Positions 23,602-32,994 are shown, counted from the first letter of the stretch. The stretch: 64,000 bases of DNA from Streptomyces griseoincarnatus (GCA_014649575.1 BMTH01000012.1:62001-126000), one strand, 5' to 3'. The notes: generated by a model not told the origin, from the letters alone. Numbers and translations are program-made.

Positions 23602-25767
23602 ATGTGGCACCGGGGACGCCCCGAGGGGCACGCGCGTTCCTGGCGGACTCTGCTGCCGACGCCGTCGTCACGGGCCGAGTCCGTGGGCGCGGCGCGGCGC
23701 GCGGTCCGCGTCACGGTCGCCGCCGTCGCCGGGTTCTACCCCGCGGTCCACCTGCTGGACCGGCCGGTGTTCGCGCTGTACACGCTGTTCATCCCCGTCG
23801 CGTTCGGGCTGCTCTCGCCGCTCCCCGGCGCGGGGCGCCGCCGCGCCGGGAGCGTGCTGCGCGCCGTGCCGGCCGCCGCCGCGCTGATCACGCTCGGCAC
23901 GTATCTGGCGGCGGCCACTTGGTCGGCGACGCTCGGCATGCTGCTCGTGGGGTTCGTGCTGGTGACGGGCGCCTCGATCGGGCCCCGGGCGACGGGTGTC
24001 GCCCCCGCGCTCCAGCTCTGCTACATCCTGGCCTGCTTCCCGCCGTACGCGCCCGGGACGCTGGGGGACCGCCTGGCCGGGCTGGCCGTCGGCGCGACGC
24101 TGACGATGCTCTGCGAGTGGCTGCTGCTGCCGGAGCCCGAGCAGACGTCGTACCGCAGCCGGGTCGCCGACGGCCTCGGCCTCGCGGCGCGCACACTGCG
24201 CGACCTGCCGCGAGGCGGCGCCGACGGCCGGGAGACGGCCGAACGACTGCGGGCGGCGGGCCGGGAGCTGCGCTTCTCCCGGACGGCGGCCGGCTGCCGG
24301 CCCACCGGGGCCGGGGCCAGGGACCGCGCGCTGGCCCAGGCCGGCTACGCGACCCGCAGGTTCCTCGACCTGCTCGCCGTCCTCGCCCCGCTGCTGCGCC
24401 CGCCGGCCGACCTGCCGTCGGCCATGCTGCTGCGCGGTCTCGCCACGGCCTGCGCCGACGAGGCCGCCGCGCTGCGCGGCACCCGCCCTCCCTCCGGCCC
24501 CGAGAGGGTCGAGGAGATGATCGCGCAGTACGCGGCCGTACGGGGCGTGCCCCCGGACCTGCGCGAGGACCCGCATGCGCTGCTGCGGCGCCAGTCGACC
24601 CTGCTGGCCGCCGCGGTGTCCGCCGTGACGGTGAGCGCGGCGGTCGCCCTGGCGACGGGGCCGCGCCGCTCGATGCCCGGGTTGCCGCTGGAGCAGTTCT
24701 GGTACGCGGGCGCGTCCACGCCCCGGCTGTGGTGGGTGCGGATCGCCGACCACCTCACCCCGCGCTCCGTCGTGTTCCAGAACGCGGTCCGCACGGCCTC
24801 CGGGCTGGCGCTGGCGCGGCTGGTGGCGGGGTCGCTGGACCTGTCGCACGGCTTCTGGGTGCTGCTGGGCATGCTGACGCTGGGCCGCACCACGGCGGGC
24901 GCCACCTGGTCCGCGGTGCGGTCGGCGGCGGTGGGGACGCTGGTCGGGTCGCTGGCGGCGGGGGCGCTGCTGATCTCGGCCGGGGACGTGACCGAGGTCT
25001 ACGCGGCGCTGCTGGTGCCGATGATGCTGGTGGCCTTCTCGGTGGGGCCCGTCGGCGGGCCCGCCTGGGGACAGGGGCTGTTCACGCTGGTGGTGTCCAC
25101 GGCGTTCGCGCAGATCGCCCCGGTGACGTGGGAGCTGGCGGCGGCGCGGATCGTCGACGTGCTGACGGGCAGTGCGATCGGGCTGGTGTGCGGGGTGCTG
25201 GCCTGGCCCGCCGGCGCCCGGGGCGAGATGCGGCGCAGCGCCGCCGCCCTGTTCCGGGCCACCGCGCCGCTGATCCGGGTCACCGTGGAGCGGGCGGCGG
25301 CCGGGCACTCCGCGCCCGACACCCGCGCCGACGCGGCCGCGGCCCTGCGGCGGGCCATGCGGTACTGGCGCACCGCCCACGCCTCGTACGCTCAGCTGCG
25401 CACCGAGCCGCCGCCCCGGCGCGCGGCGGACGCCGGGGCCGACTGGCTGGCCGCGCTCAACCACGGCTCCCGCGTGCTGGTCGGCACCTACTGGCTGCCC
25501 TGGTCGCGGGGGACGGCGTGGCCGTCGGACGCGGCGTCCTGGGCGCGGGAGGCGACGGACGAGGTGGTGTCGGCGACGCTGCGGGCGGCACACTTCCCGG
25601 CCGACGGCGTGACGGTACGGGTCGCCCCGCTGCCGCCGGGGGTCCTGACGCGGCTTCCGGCGCCGTCCGTGTCTCATCTGGTCGACGTGGAGGTATGGCT
25701 GCACGCCCTCGCCTCCGACCTGACGGCGGCCGTCGGGCCGGGCGGCACGGTGGAGGGCTCCCGGTGA
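23602..25767 (+). CDS. FUSC family (fusaric acid resistance-like) membrane protein
   Basis: A 721-residue protein with two blocks of about six hydrophobic helices (residues about 30-180 and 350-520). Each is followed by a soluble helical region, the layout of FUSC/YccS-type proteins. The second block includes GFWVLLGMLTLGRTTAGATW, the FUSC signature region. Family members are linked to efflux of aromatic acids, but single-protein actinobacterial forms are uncharacterised. ATG 23602 starts just before the first basic segment, with AGGAT upstream. It is divergent from the DUF3103-like gene. Confidence 0.75.
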   Translation: MWHRGRPEGHARSWRTLLPTPSSRAESVGAARRAVRVTVAAVAGFYPAVHLLDRPVFALYTLFIPVAFGLLSPLPGAGRRRAGSVLRAVPAAAALITLGTYLAAATWSATLGMLLVGFVLVTGASIGPRATGVAPALQLCYILACFPPYAPGTLGDRLAGLAVGATLTMLCEWLLLPEPEQTSYRSRVADGLGLAARTLRDLPRGGADGRETAERLRAAGRELRFSRTAAGCRPTGAGARDRALAQAGYATRRFLDLLAVLAPLLRPPADLPSAMLLRGLATACADEAAALRGTRPPSGPERVEEMIAQYAAVRGVPPDLREDPHALLRRQSTLLAAAVSAVTVSAAVALATGPRRSMPGLPLEQFWYAGASTPRLWWVRIADHLTPRSVVFQNAVRTASGLALARLVAGSLDLSHGFWVLLGMLTLGRTTAGATWSAVRSAAVGTLVGSLAAGALLISAGDVTEVYAALLVPMMLVAFSVGPVGGPAWGQGLFTLVVSTAFAQIAPVTWELAAARIVDVLTGSAIGLVCGVLAWPAGARGEMRRSAAALFRATAPLIRVTVERAAAGHSAPDTRADAAAALRRAMRYWRTAHASYAQLRTEPPPRRAADAGADWLAALNHGSRVLVGTYWLPWSRGTAWPSDAASWAREATDEVVSATLRAAHFPADGVTVRVAPLPPGVLTRLPAPSVSHLVDVEVWLHALASDLTAAVGPGGTVEGSR

Positions 25768-25918
25768 CGGCGGTCCGCCCGGTCACCCGTACGGCCCCAC
25801 GCCACGACGCCTCCCGCCTGCCGACTCCGACCCTTGCGGCGCCCGACAGCGCGCGGCGGCGGGCGTGTGCGGTGAGGATCGACGCAGGTGTCGCGTCGAG
25901 GCGTGCGGAGGGATGACC

Positions 25919-27472
25919 GTGGACGGGCAGGGGCAAGGGACCGGGACGGGGCTGCACTGCCTGGTCACCGGGGCGTCCGGCTACATCGGCGGACGCCTGG
26001 TCCCCGACCTGCTGGAGGCCGGTCACCGGGTCCGCTGCCTGGCCCGCTCCCCCGACAAGCTGCGCGACCATCCCTGGGCGCCGGACGTCGAAACGGTGCG
26101 CGGCGACGTCACCGACGCCGCGTCCGTCGCCGGGGGGATGAAGGACGTCGACGTCGCGTACTACCTGGTGCACGCCCTCGGCAGCGGCGCGGACTTCGAG
26201 GACACCGACCGCCGCGCCGCCCGCACGTTCGCCGAGCAGGCGCACGCGGCCGGGGTGCGCCGGATCGTCTACCTGGGCGGACTCACCCCGTACGGGGTGC
26301 CGGAGGAGACCCTCTCGCCGCATCTGCGGTCCCGCGCCGAGGTGGGGCGGATCTTCCTGGACTCGCCGGTGCCCGCGACCGTGCTGCGGGCCGCCGTCGT
26401 CATCGGCTCGGGATCGGCGTCGTTCGAGATGCTGCGCTATCTGACCGAGCGGCTGCCCGTGATGGTCACCCCCAGCTGGGTGCACACCCGCATCCAGCCG
26501 ATCGCGGTGCGCGACGTGTTGCGCTACCTGGTCGCCTCGGCCACGATGCCGCCCGACGTCGACCGGGCCTTCGACATCGGCGGCCCGGACGTGCTGACGT
26601 ACCGGGACATGATGCAGCGCTACGCCGCCGTCGCCGGGCTGCGGCGGCGGGTCGTCGTGCCGGTGCCGGTGCTCACTCCCCGGCTGTCGAGCCACTGGAT
26701 CGGGCTGGTCACGCCGGTGCCCGCCGCCATCGCCCGGCCGCTCACCGAGTCGCTGCGCCACGAGGTGGTGTGCCGCGAGCACGACATCGCGCGGTACCTG
26801 CCCGACGCCCCCGGCCGGCCCCTGCCGTTCGACGAGGCGCTGCGGCTGGCGCTGGCCCGGGTACGGGAGGCGCAGGTCGCCACCCGCTGGTCGTCGGCCT
26901 CCGTGCCGGGCGCGCCGAGCGACCCGCTGCCCACCGACCCCCGGTGGGCGGGCGGCAGTCTCTACCGCGACGAACGGGACCAGGTGGTGCCCGCGTCGCC
27001 GGAGGCGCTGTGGAAGGTGATCGAGGGCATCGGCGGTGAGCACGGCTGGTACTCCTTCCCGCTGGCGTGGGCGGTGCGCGGGCGCCTCGACCGGATCGTC
27101 GGCGGGGTGGGGCTGCGCCGTGGACGGCGTGACCCGCACCGGCTGCGGGCGGGCGACTCGCTCGACTTCTGGCGGGTGGAGGAGATCGAGCCGGGGCGGC
27201 TGCTGCGGCTGCGCGCCGAGATGAGGCTGCCCGGCCTGGCCTGGCTTGAGCTGCGCGTGGACACGGACGACGCGGGCCGCACCCGGTACCGGCAGCGCGC
27301 CCTGTTCCACCCGCGGGGTCTGCTGGGCCACGCGTACTGGTGGTCGGTGTCGCCCTTCCACGCCCTCGTGTTCGGGGGGATGGCCCGGAACATCGCCCTT
27401 GCGGCGGCCGAGGGCGCGGAAGGGCCGGGCAGTCGGCGGACCCGTCGGCGGCGCAAGGGCGTCCGCCGCTGA
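25919..27472 (+). CDS. NAD(P)-binding protein fused to a DUF2867/SRPBCC-like domain
   Basis: A 517-residue two-domain protein. Residues ~8-320 are an atypical SDR with LVTGASGYIGGRLVPDLLEA, a YYLVHAL segment and IVYLGGLTPYG. Residues ~350-500 have PASPEALWKVIEGIGGEHGW, LDFWRVEEIEPGRLLRLRAE and YRQRALFHPRGLLGHAYWW, a DUF2867-type cyclase-like domain. The usual SDR YxxxK pair is not evident. GTG 25919 is 6 nt after GGAGGG; ATG 25913 directly abuts that site and is less likely. The substrate is unknown; co-direction with the polyprenyl synthase 150 bp on may mean a lipid or quinone role. Confidence 0.75.
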   Translation: MDGQGQGTGTGLHCLVTGASGYIGGRLVPDLLEAGHRVRCLARSPDKLRDHPWAPDVETVRGDVTDAASVAGGMKDVDVAYYLVHALGSGADFEDTDRRAARTFAEQAHAAGVRRIVYLGGLTPYGVPEETLSPHLRSRAEVGRIFLDSPVPATVLRAAVVIGSGSASFEMLRYLTERLPVMVTPSWVHTRIQPIAVRDVLRYLVASATMPPDVDRAFDIGGPDVLTYRDMMQRYAAVAGLRRRVVVPVPVLTPRLSSHWIGLVTPVPAAIARPLTESLRHEVVCREHDIARYLPDAPGRPLPFDEALRLALARVREAQVATRWSSASVPGAPSDPLPTDPRWAGGSLYRDERDQVVPASPEALWKVIEGIGGEHGWYSFPLAWAVRGRLDRIVGGVGLRRGRRDPHRLRAGDSLDFWRVEEIEPGRLLRLRAEMRLPGLAWLELRVDTDDAGRTRYRQRALFHPRGLLGHAYWWSVSPFHALVFGGMARNIALAAAEGAEGPGSRRTRRRRKGVRR

Positions 27473-27622
27473 TGTCCGGGCCCGCGCCGGAGGCGCTTCG
27501 CGTACACGTCGGCGCGACGGTCCGGGCCGTCGCGGGAACCGGGGAAGGTCATCCGGCTCCATCGCGGGTACCCGGGGGCGGACGCGAGCGTGCGGGCGAC
27601 GGACGACGTAAAGGGGCTGTGC

Positions 27623-28765
27623 ATGCGTGAACTGCGGTCGGCGACGGAGGAACCGGCGGAGCGGGCCGGTGGACCGCTCACCGCCGACGCCGCCACCAGG
27701 GCCGTGGGGCGGGTCCTGGGCGAGGTGCTGGACGAGCGGATGTCGGAGGCGTACGACCTCGACGCCGTGTTCGCCCGGGACGTGGCGGGCCGTGTCTCCG
27801 CGTTCGCCCGGCGCGGCGGGAAGCGGCTGCGCACGGCGTTCGCCTGGTGCGGCTGGCGCGCCGGGGGCGGCACGGGTGACCCCGGTCCGCTGCTGCGGAC
27901 GGGCGTGGCGCTCGAGCTGGTGCAGACGTGCGCGCTCGTGCACGACGACGTGATGGACGGGTCCCATCTGCGGCGCGGGGCGCCCTCGATGCACGTCGAC
28001 CTGGCGCGGATGCACCGGGCGGAGGGCATGACGGGCGGCGCCGAGTCGTTCGGGCACTCGGCGGCGGTGCTCGCCGGTGACCTGGCCCTGGCCTGGGCGG
28101 ACGACCTGATGACGGAGATCGCGCTCGCCACCCCCAACGGACCCCGGCTGTACCGGGAGTGGCGGGCGATGCGCGAGGAGATGGTGGCCGGGCAGTACCG
28201 CGACCTCCAGGCGCAGGCGGCGGGCGCGTCCGGTGTCGACGAGGCGCTGACCATCGCGACGCTCAAGAGCGCGCTCTACACGGTGGAACGACCGCTGGCC
28301 CTGGGCGCGTCGCTGGCCGGGGCGGACGAGGCGGTGACGGCGGCGCTGCGGGCGGCCGGCCGGTGCGCGGGGCTCGCCTTCCAGCTGCGGGACGACCTGC
28401 TGGGCGCCTTCGGCGATCCGGCGCTGACCGGGAAGCCGGTGGGCGACGACCTGCGGGCCCGCAAACTCACGTATCTGCTGGCCGTGGCCCTGGAGATGGG
28501 CCGGGCGACCGGCGACGAGGAGGCCGTGGCGCTCCTCTCCCCCGCCGGTCCCGCGCTTCCGGAGCGCGCCGTGGAGGGGGTGCGGGCCGCGCTGGAGCGG
28601 ACGGGCGCCCGGGACATGGTGGAGGCGAAGATCGCCAAGCTGGCGGACACGGCTCTGCGGCACTTCGGCGAGACGGACGCGGACGCCGTGGTGCGGCGGG
28701 AGTTCGCCGCGCTGGTCGCCCGCGCGTCGGGCATCAGGGCGCCGAAGGTGCGGGAAGCGGTGTGA
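27623..28765 (+). CDS. Polyprenyl synthetase family protein (trans-isoprenyl diphosphate synthase)
   Basis: A 380-residue class I prenyl synthase. GGKRLRTAF is the allylic-diphosphate-binding motif, VHDDVMDGS the first Asp-rich motif (DDxxD), and FQLRDDLLGAFGDP the second, where the fifth position is Gly rather than Asp, as in several actinobacterial enzymes. It condenses isopentenyl diphosphate with allylic diphosphates; the two residues before the first motif (LV) do not settle chain length. ATG 27623 follows AAAGGGG. It may supply a substrate to a prenyltransferase such as the UbiA protein at 46758, but that is speculative. Confidence 0.85.
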   Translation: MRELRSATEEPAERAGGPLTADAATRAVGRVLGEVLDERMSEAYDLDAVFARDVAGRVSAFARRGGKRLRTAFAWCGWRAGGGTGDPGPLLRTGVALELVQTCALVHDDVMDGSHLRRGAPSMHVDLARMHRAEGMTGGAESFGHSAAVLAGDLALAWADDLMTEIALATPNGPRLYREWRAMREEMVAGQYRDLQAQAAGASGVDEALTIATLKSALYTVERPLALGASLAGADEAVTAALRAAGRCAGLAFQLRDDLLGAFGDPALTGKPVGDDLRARKLTYLLAVALEMGRATGDEEAVALLSPAGPALPERAVEGVRAALERTGARDMVEAKIAKLADTALRHFGETDADAVVRREFAALVARASGIRAPKVREAV

Positions 28766-28767
28766 GG

Positions 28768-28812
28768 CGGGCGGCCCGCCACGGCCTGGACGGGAGCGTG
28801 GCGGGCCGCCCG
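28768..28812. terminator. Bidirectional hairpin terminator
   Basis: CGGGCGGCCCGCCACG at 28768-28783 pairs perfectly with 28797-28812 around a 13-nt loop, between the convergent polyprenyl synthase and Dps genes. Confidence 0.75.
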
Positions 28813-28824
28813 ACCGGGTGCGGG

Positions 28825-29403
28825 TCAGGGCTGGCGGCGGGCCTGTTCGGCGGCCTGGTCCGCGGCGCCGGTCTCGGTGGTGGCGCCGCGCGTGCTCAGC
28901 TTGCCGCCGCTGGACTCCAGGTGGGCGCGGACGAACCACTGGAACAGTTCCAGGCCGCGCAGCTGCTCGATGAGCATGTCCTGGGTGACCGGGTCGGCCT
29001 CCTCGGTCTCCCGCATCGCCTCCCGGTGGTCCTCGATGAGGTTCGTGTAGACGAGGTCGAGCGCGCCCAGGTGCTCGATCGCCTCGGCCCGGCCGATGGA
29101 GTAGTCGTTCCAGGAGCGGGCGGCGACCAGCGCGCCGGGGGTGCCGTCCGGCTCGCCGCCGAGGGTGGAGATCCGCTCGGCGATGTCGTCGGTCATGCCG
29201 CGCACCTTGTCGACCTGAGGGTCGATCATCTCGTGCACGGCGATGAAGTGCGGTCCGACGACGTTCCAGTGCACGTGCTTCAGGGTCAGATGGAGGTCGT
29301 TCAGGGCGTGCAGTCGCATCTGCAACAGCTCGATGATCCGTCCGCTGTCCTGGGTGCTCAGGCCCGGCACGGTGTATGAGGGGTCGTCCTGCTGTGACGG
29401 CAC
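28825..29403 (-). CDS. Dps-family ferritin-like protein
   Basis: A 192-residue Dps protein. LKHVHWNVVGPHFIAVHEMI gives the ferroxidase His pair, followed by Asp and Glu in the next helix (DPQVDKVRGMTDDIAERI). The N-terminal tail is polar and the C-terminal tail, rich in Gln, Ala and Arg, extends beyond the core; in Streptomyces Dps such tails affect dodecamer assembly. It stores iron, detoxifies H2O2 and compacts DNA under stress or in spores. GTG 29403 is 6 nt after AAGGAG. Confidence 0.9.
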   Translation of the reverse strand: MPSQQDDPSYTVPGLSTQDSGRIIELLQMRLHALNDLHLTLKHVHWNVVGPHFIAVHEMIDPQVDKVRGMTDDIAERISTLGGEPDGTPGALVAARSWNDYSIGRAEAIEHLGALDLVYTNLIEDHREAMRETEEADPVTQDMLIEQLRGLELFQWFVRAHLESSGGKLSTRGATTETGAADQAAEQARRQP

Positions 29404-29586
29404 GAGAGGCTCCTTGCGATCGTCCGATGCTCGGACCTCCAGATAAGCGGTTCGTCCACCGTTTGCGCGGTTCACCCTCGCGCACCCCCGCGCGTCTCAC
29501 CGGTCTGGAGCAGCGGACCGCGGTGCTCGGGGCCCGCTCGCATATTGCTTTGCCGTGCGAGGACGGCGCGTGGTTGGCTCCCGCCC

Positions 29587-30087
29587 ATGAGCTGGCTTCC
29601 GCGTGACTTCGTCCACCCCCTGCACGTCGACGTCCCCGGCGGTGCGGGACATCGGCTGCGCCCGATCGCCGGCGCCGACGCGCCGCTGGACTACCCGGCG
29701 GTGATGGGGTCGCGCGAGCGGCTGTGGTCCGTCTTCGGCCCGGCCTGGGGCTGGCCCTCGGCCACGATGACGTACGAGGCGAACCTCGCCGACCTCGAGC
29801 GGCACGCGGCCGAGATCGAGGCGCACGAGTCCTTCAACTACACGATCGAGAACCCGGAGCGCACCGCGCTGCGCGGCTGCGTCTACATCGACCCGCCGGA
29901 GAAGGAGGGCGCGGACGCCGAGATCTCCTGGTGGGTGGTGGACGACGAGGTGGACGGCCCCCTGGAGCGGGCGCTGGACGCGTTCGTCCCGCGGTGGATC
30001 GCCGAGGACTGGCCGTTCGAGCGGCCCCGCTTCATCGGCCGGGACCTCACCTGGGAGGAATGGCTGAAGCTGCCGGACCTCGCCTGA
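29587..30087 (+). CDS. GNAT-like N-acetyltransferase family protein
   Basis: A 166-residue protein. LRPIAGADAPLDYPAVMGSR followed by EANLADLERHAAEIEAHESF is the N-terminal GNAT-like layout, and ALRGCVYIDPPEKEGADAEI then SWWVVDDEV is the central beta-4/beta-5 part. The canonical R/Q-x-x-G-x-G/A CoA loop is not clear, so activity is uncertain. ATG 29587 is the first start consistent with the fold; no Shine-Dalgarno is visible. It is divergent from dps. The substrate is unknown. Confidence 0.65.
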   Translation: MSWLPRDFVHPLHVDVPGGAGHRLRPIAGADAPLDYPAVMGSRERLWSVFGPAWGWPSATMTYEANLADLERHAAEIEAHESFNYTIENPERTALRGCVYIDPPEKEGADAEISWWVVDDEVDGPLERALDAFVPRWIAEDWPFERPRFIGRDLTWEEWLKLPDLA

Positions 30088-30097
30088 GGTCAGGGCG

Positions 30098-30290
30098 TCA
30101 GGGCCACGGGGCTCCTGTCCGGTCGGGTGCGCCGAGCGGGCGCCGGTCCTCCCGGCTGAACGGGGAGGTGTTGTCGTAGCCCACGCGCCGTCCGACGGCG
30201 GTCCGTCGCCCAGGCGTGTGGCGGGCAGCAGCGGGGCCTTCTGGAGCCGGATCTGCTTCCGGGGCTGTGCCGGCCCGCGGCCGGCGAGGC
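30098..30290 (-). pseudogene. AraC-family regulator relic (C-terminal HTH, frameshifted)
   Basis: On the minus strand, RKQIRLQKAPLLPATRLGD in one frame is followed, after a shift near 30200, by RTAVGRRVGYDNTSPFSRE and a stop at 30098. Together they match the second helix-turn-helix of AraC/XylS regulators, where an R-Q-I-R-L-Q-x-A segment leads to V-G-Y-x-x-x-S-x-F-S-R-E. The rest of the ~300-residue protein is absent and key positions are changed (SPF, EDRRPLG). A decayed fragment. Confidence 0.55.
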
Positions 30291-30346
30291 GGCAGACGGC
30301 CGGCCGGCGACGGCGCGCGGGTCCGCGGCCGGCGAACCGGCCGGGG

Positions 30347-30721
30347 TCAGCGGGTGAACAGCCAGAGCGCCCCGTTGATCCCGGTGGCGCAGGCCAGCAG
30401 GCCGGACGCCCAGGCCACGTGACGTCTCAGCAGCGCGCCGCGCAGTTCGGCGTACCGCGCCTCGTACTCGCGGCGCAGTTCGTCGGCGCGGCGCACCGTG
30501 GTCCGGAGCATCTGCCGGGTGAGGTCGATGCGCCGGTCCACGTAGTGCCGTGTGAGGTCCTCCGCCTGTCCGGTGGTCAGCCACGGCAGGTCGGCGCAGA
30601 GCGCCTCCGCCTCCCGGCGTGCCTCGGCGATGTGGGAGCGCGCCATCACGATGCCCTCCGCCTCGGCCATGACGGCCGAGGCGTCGTGCGCGTGGCCGCG
30701 ACGGGACCACGACCGCGGCAT
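30347..30721 (-). CDS. 124-residue protein with C-terminal membrane helix, coupled to ctaD
   Basis: ATG 30721 overlaps the ctaD stop as ATGA, so it is translated with ctaD. The protein has a basic N-terminus, a long charged helical middle (residues ~28-95, rich in Arg, Glu and Ala, coiled-coil-like) and one hydrophobic helix at the end (WASGLLACATGINGALWLF). No family was recognised. The layout suggests a membrane-tethered accessory or assembly partner of this oxidase subunit; that is inference from coupling only. Confidence 0.65.
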   Translation of the reverse strand: MPRSWSRRGHAHDASAVMAEAEGIVMARSHIAEARREAEALCADLPWLTTGQAEDLTRHYVDRRIDLTRQMLRTTVRRADELRREYEARYAELRGALLRRHVAWASGLLACATGINGALWLFTR

Positions 30722-32436
30722 CAGCGGTCGCCCTTGTGGCCGCCGGGGTCGATGACGTCGCGCTGCCCGGTGTTCTCCGCCTGGTCGACGCCGGCCAGCG
30801 CCGGGTGGCGCAGGTCGAAGGCGGGCGACTCGGAGCGGATGCGGGGCAGGGTGACGAAGTTGTGCCGGGGCGGCGGGCAGGAGGTGGCCCACTCCAGCGA
30901 ACGCCCGTATCCCCAGGGGTCGTCCACCGCGATCTTCTCGCCCTTCTGTGCGGTCTTCCAGACGTTGTAGAGGAAGGGCAGCGTCGACAGGCCGAGCAGG
31001 AAGGCGCCGATGGAGGACACCGTGTTGAGGGTGGTGAACCCGTCGGCGGCGAGGTAGTCGGCGTAGCGGCGGGGCATGCCCTCGGCGCCCAGCCAGTGCT
31101 GGATCAGGAAGGTGGTGTGGAAGCCGACGAACAGCGTCCAGAAGTGCACCTTCTCCAGACGGTGGTCGAGCATGGTGCCGGTCATCTTCGGCCACCAGAA
31201 ACTGAATCCGCCGAACATCGCGAACACGATCGTGCCGAAGAGCACGTAGTGGAAGTGGGCGACGACGAAGTAGCTGTCGTGGACGTGGAAGTCCATCGGC
31301 GGGGACGCCAGCAGCACGCCCGTCAGACCGCCGAAGAGGAACGTGACGAGGAAGCCGGTCGCCCACAGCATCGGTGGTTCGAAGGACAGACTGCCCTTCC
31401 ACATGGTGCCGATCCAGTTGAAGAACTTCACGCCCGTCGGCACGGCGATGAGGAAGCTCATGAAGGAGAAGAACGGCAGCAGCACCGCGCCGGTGGCGAA
31501 CATGTGGTGCGCCCACACCGTGACGGAGAGGCCGGTGATGGTGATGGTCGCCCCGACGAGTCCCATGTAGCCGAAGATCGGCTTCCGGGCGAACACCGGG
31601 ATGATCTCGGTGACCACGCCGAAGAACGGCAGCGCCAGGATGTAGACCTCGGGGTGGCCGAAGAACCAGAAGAGGTGCTGCCACAGCAGGGCCCCGCCGT
31701 TCCCCGGGTCGAAGATCTGCGCGCCGAAGCGGCGGTCCGCCTCCAGGGCGAACAGCGCCGCCGCCAGGACCGGGAACGCCAGCAGCACCAGCACGGAGGT
31801 GAGCAGCACGTTCCAGGTGAAGATCGGCATCCGGAACATCGTCATGCCGGGCGCGCGCATGCAGATGATCGTGGTGATGAAGTTGACGGCGCCGAGGATC
31901 GTGCCGAAGCCGGACAGCGCCAGGCCCATGATCCACAGGTCGCCGCCCTCCTGCGGGGTGCGCTCGCCGCCGCTGAGCGGCGTGTACGCCGTCCATCCGA
32001 AGTCCGCCGCGCCCTGGGGGGTGAGGAAGCTGGTCATCACGATGAGTCCGCCCAGGGCGAACAGCCAGTAGGACAGCATGTTCAGGCGGGGGAACGCCAC
32101 GTCCGGGGAGCCGATCTGCAGCGGCATGATCGCGTTGGCGAACCCGGCGAACGTGGGCGTCGCGAACAGCAGCAGCATGATCGTGCCGTGCATCGTGAAG
32201 GACTGGTTGTACTGCTCGGACGACACGATCTGGAGCCCGGGCCGGGCCAGTTCCGCGCGGATCACCATGGCGAGCAGACCGCCCACCAGGAAGAAGACGA
32301 ACGACGTGATCAGGTAGAGGTGCCCGATCTTCTTGTGGTCGGTGGTGGTCAGCCAGGAGATGACCACACGCCCCCTCGCTCGTCGTCCCTCCGCCGCAGG
32401 AACCGGGGAAAGAGGTTCGGTCGTGTGTGTCGCCAT
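30721..32436 (-). CDS. ctaD: Cytochrome c oxidase subunit I
   Basis: A 571-residue haem-copper oxidase subunit with about 12 helices. Haem and copper ligands are visible: TMHGTIMLL (low-spin haem His), FFGHPEVYILALPFFG (CuB His with its cross-linked Tyr), WAHHMFATG (two CuB His), and VAHFHYVLFGTI (haem a3 and low-spin haem His). It is the catalytic aa3 oxidase subunit that reduces O2 and pumps protons. ATG 32436 follows AAGGAA. No ctaC, ctaE or qcr genes are nearby, so this is probably a second ctaD copy relying on subunits encoded elsewhere. Confidence 0.95.
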   Translation of the reverse strand: MATHTTEPLSPVPAAEGRRARGRVVISWLTTTDHKKIGHLYLITSFVFFLVGGLLAMVIRAELARPGLQIVSSEQYNQSFTMHGTIMLLLFATPTFAGFANAIMPLQIGSPDVAFPRLNMLSYWLFALGGLIVMTSFLTPQGAADFGWTAYTPLSGGERTPQEGGDLWIMGLALSGFGTILGAVNFITTIICMRAPGMTMFRMPIFTWNVLLTSVLVLLAFPVLAAALFALEADRRFGAQIFDPGNGGALLWQHLFWFFGHPEVYILALPFFGVVTEIIPVFARKPIFGYMGLVGATITITGLSVTVWAHHMFATGAVLLPFFSFMSFLIAVPTGVKFFNWIGTMWKGSLSFEPPMLWATGFLVTFLFGGLTGVLLASPPMDFHVHDSYFVVAHFHYVLFGTIVFAMFGGFSFWWPKMTGTMLDHRLEKVHFWTLFVGFHTTFLIQHWLGAEGMPRRYADYLAADGFTTLNTVSSIGAFLLGLSTLPFLYNVWKTAQKGEKIAVDDPWGYGRSLEWATSCPPPRHNFVTLPRIRSESPAFDLRHPALAGVDQAENTGQRDVIDPGGHKGDR

Positions 32437-32733
32437 CGAGTTCCTTCGGGTTCACTGCGCGGGGATCGGCGGGAAGGGAACGCACTCCGTTGCGGGCGCG
32501 ATCGGCACGCATGTGCCGGATCGACGCTATGTCAGGTGACCGGGCGCCGGGTCCTGACACCCGCCGAGCGGAGGGGTAGTTCACCCCTCCGAGTGGCGTC
32601 GCTTCGTAAACGGATTGCGAAGGGTTCTGGACGGCCCCTGTTTCCTTTGCCCGGTCCCGGCAACGTCGGCCCGGCGTCCTCGTCCGGAGGCGGGCAGTGT
32701 GGAGCGCGCAGGCGGCAGGTGAGGATGCGGGGC

Positions 32734-32994
32734 ATGACCGGACGCACGAACGCGCGGCGGAAGGGAGCCTCCCCTTCCTCCGGCGCACCCTCGCAGAACG
32801 ATTCCCCGCCTGCTGACGCCGTGGCCGAGGTGGTCACCCGGTTCGAGGCGTACGCGCGGGCCCGCGCGGCCCGGGACAGCCTGCTCCCGGGGGCGCGCAC
32901 CGGCCCCTGGCACGAGCAGCACGCCTTCGACGACCTCCAGGCGGCCGTGGCCCGCCTCCGTGACAGCGTGCGCCGCCCGGCGGGAGGGGCGTAG
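32734..32994 (+). CDS. Hypothetical 86-residue protein
   Basis: A short Ala/Arg-rich protein. The N-terminal ~30 residues are Ser/Pro/Lys-rich and likely disordered; residues ~30-80 form a predicted helical pair (EVVTRFEAYARARAARDSLL, then HAFDDLQAAVARLRDSVRRP). ATG 32734 is chosen with GAGG 9 nt upstream; ATG 32725 is also possible. Coding-like third positions and the convergent position against the phosphatase gene support it. No family was recognised. Confidence 0.5.
   Translation: MTGRTNARRKGASPSSGAPSQNDSPPADAVAEVVTRFEAYARARAARDSLLPGARTGPWHEQHAFDDLQAAVARLRDSVRRPAGGA

Noticed and set aside
25457..29500. A 1347-codon minus-strand open frame
   Set aside because: Opposite the FUSC, SDR-fusion, polyprenyl synthase and dps genes; low-complexity Arg/Pro/His-rich sequence typical of antisense shadow.
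32569..32591. Inverted repeat CGGAGGGGT-N5-ACCCCTCCG
   Set aside because: It lies in the ctaD upstream gap and could be an operator or hairpin, but no partner site or gene end fits, so it was not listed as a feature.
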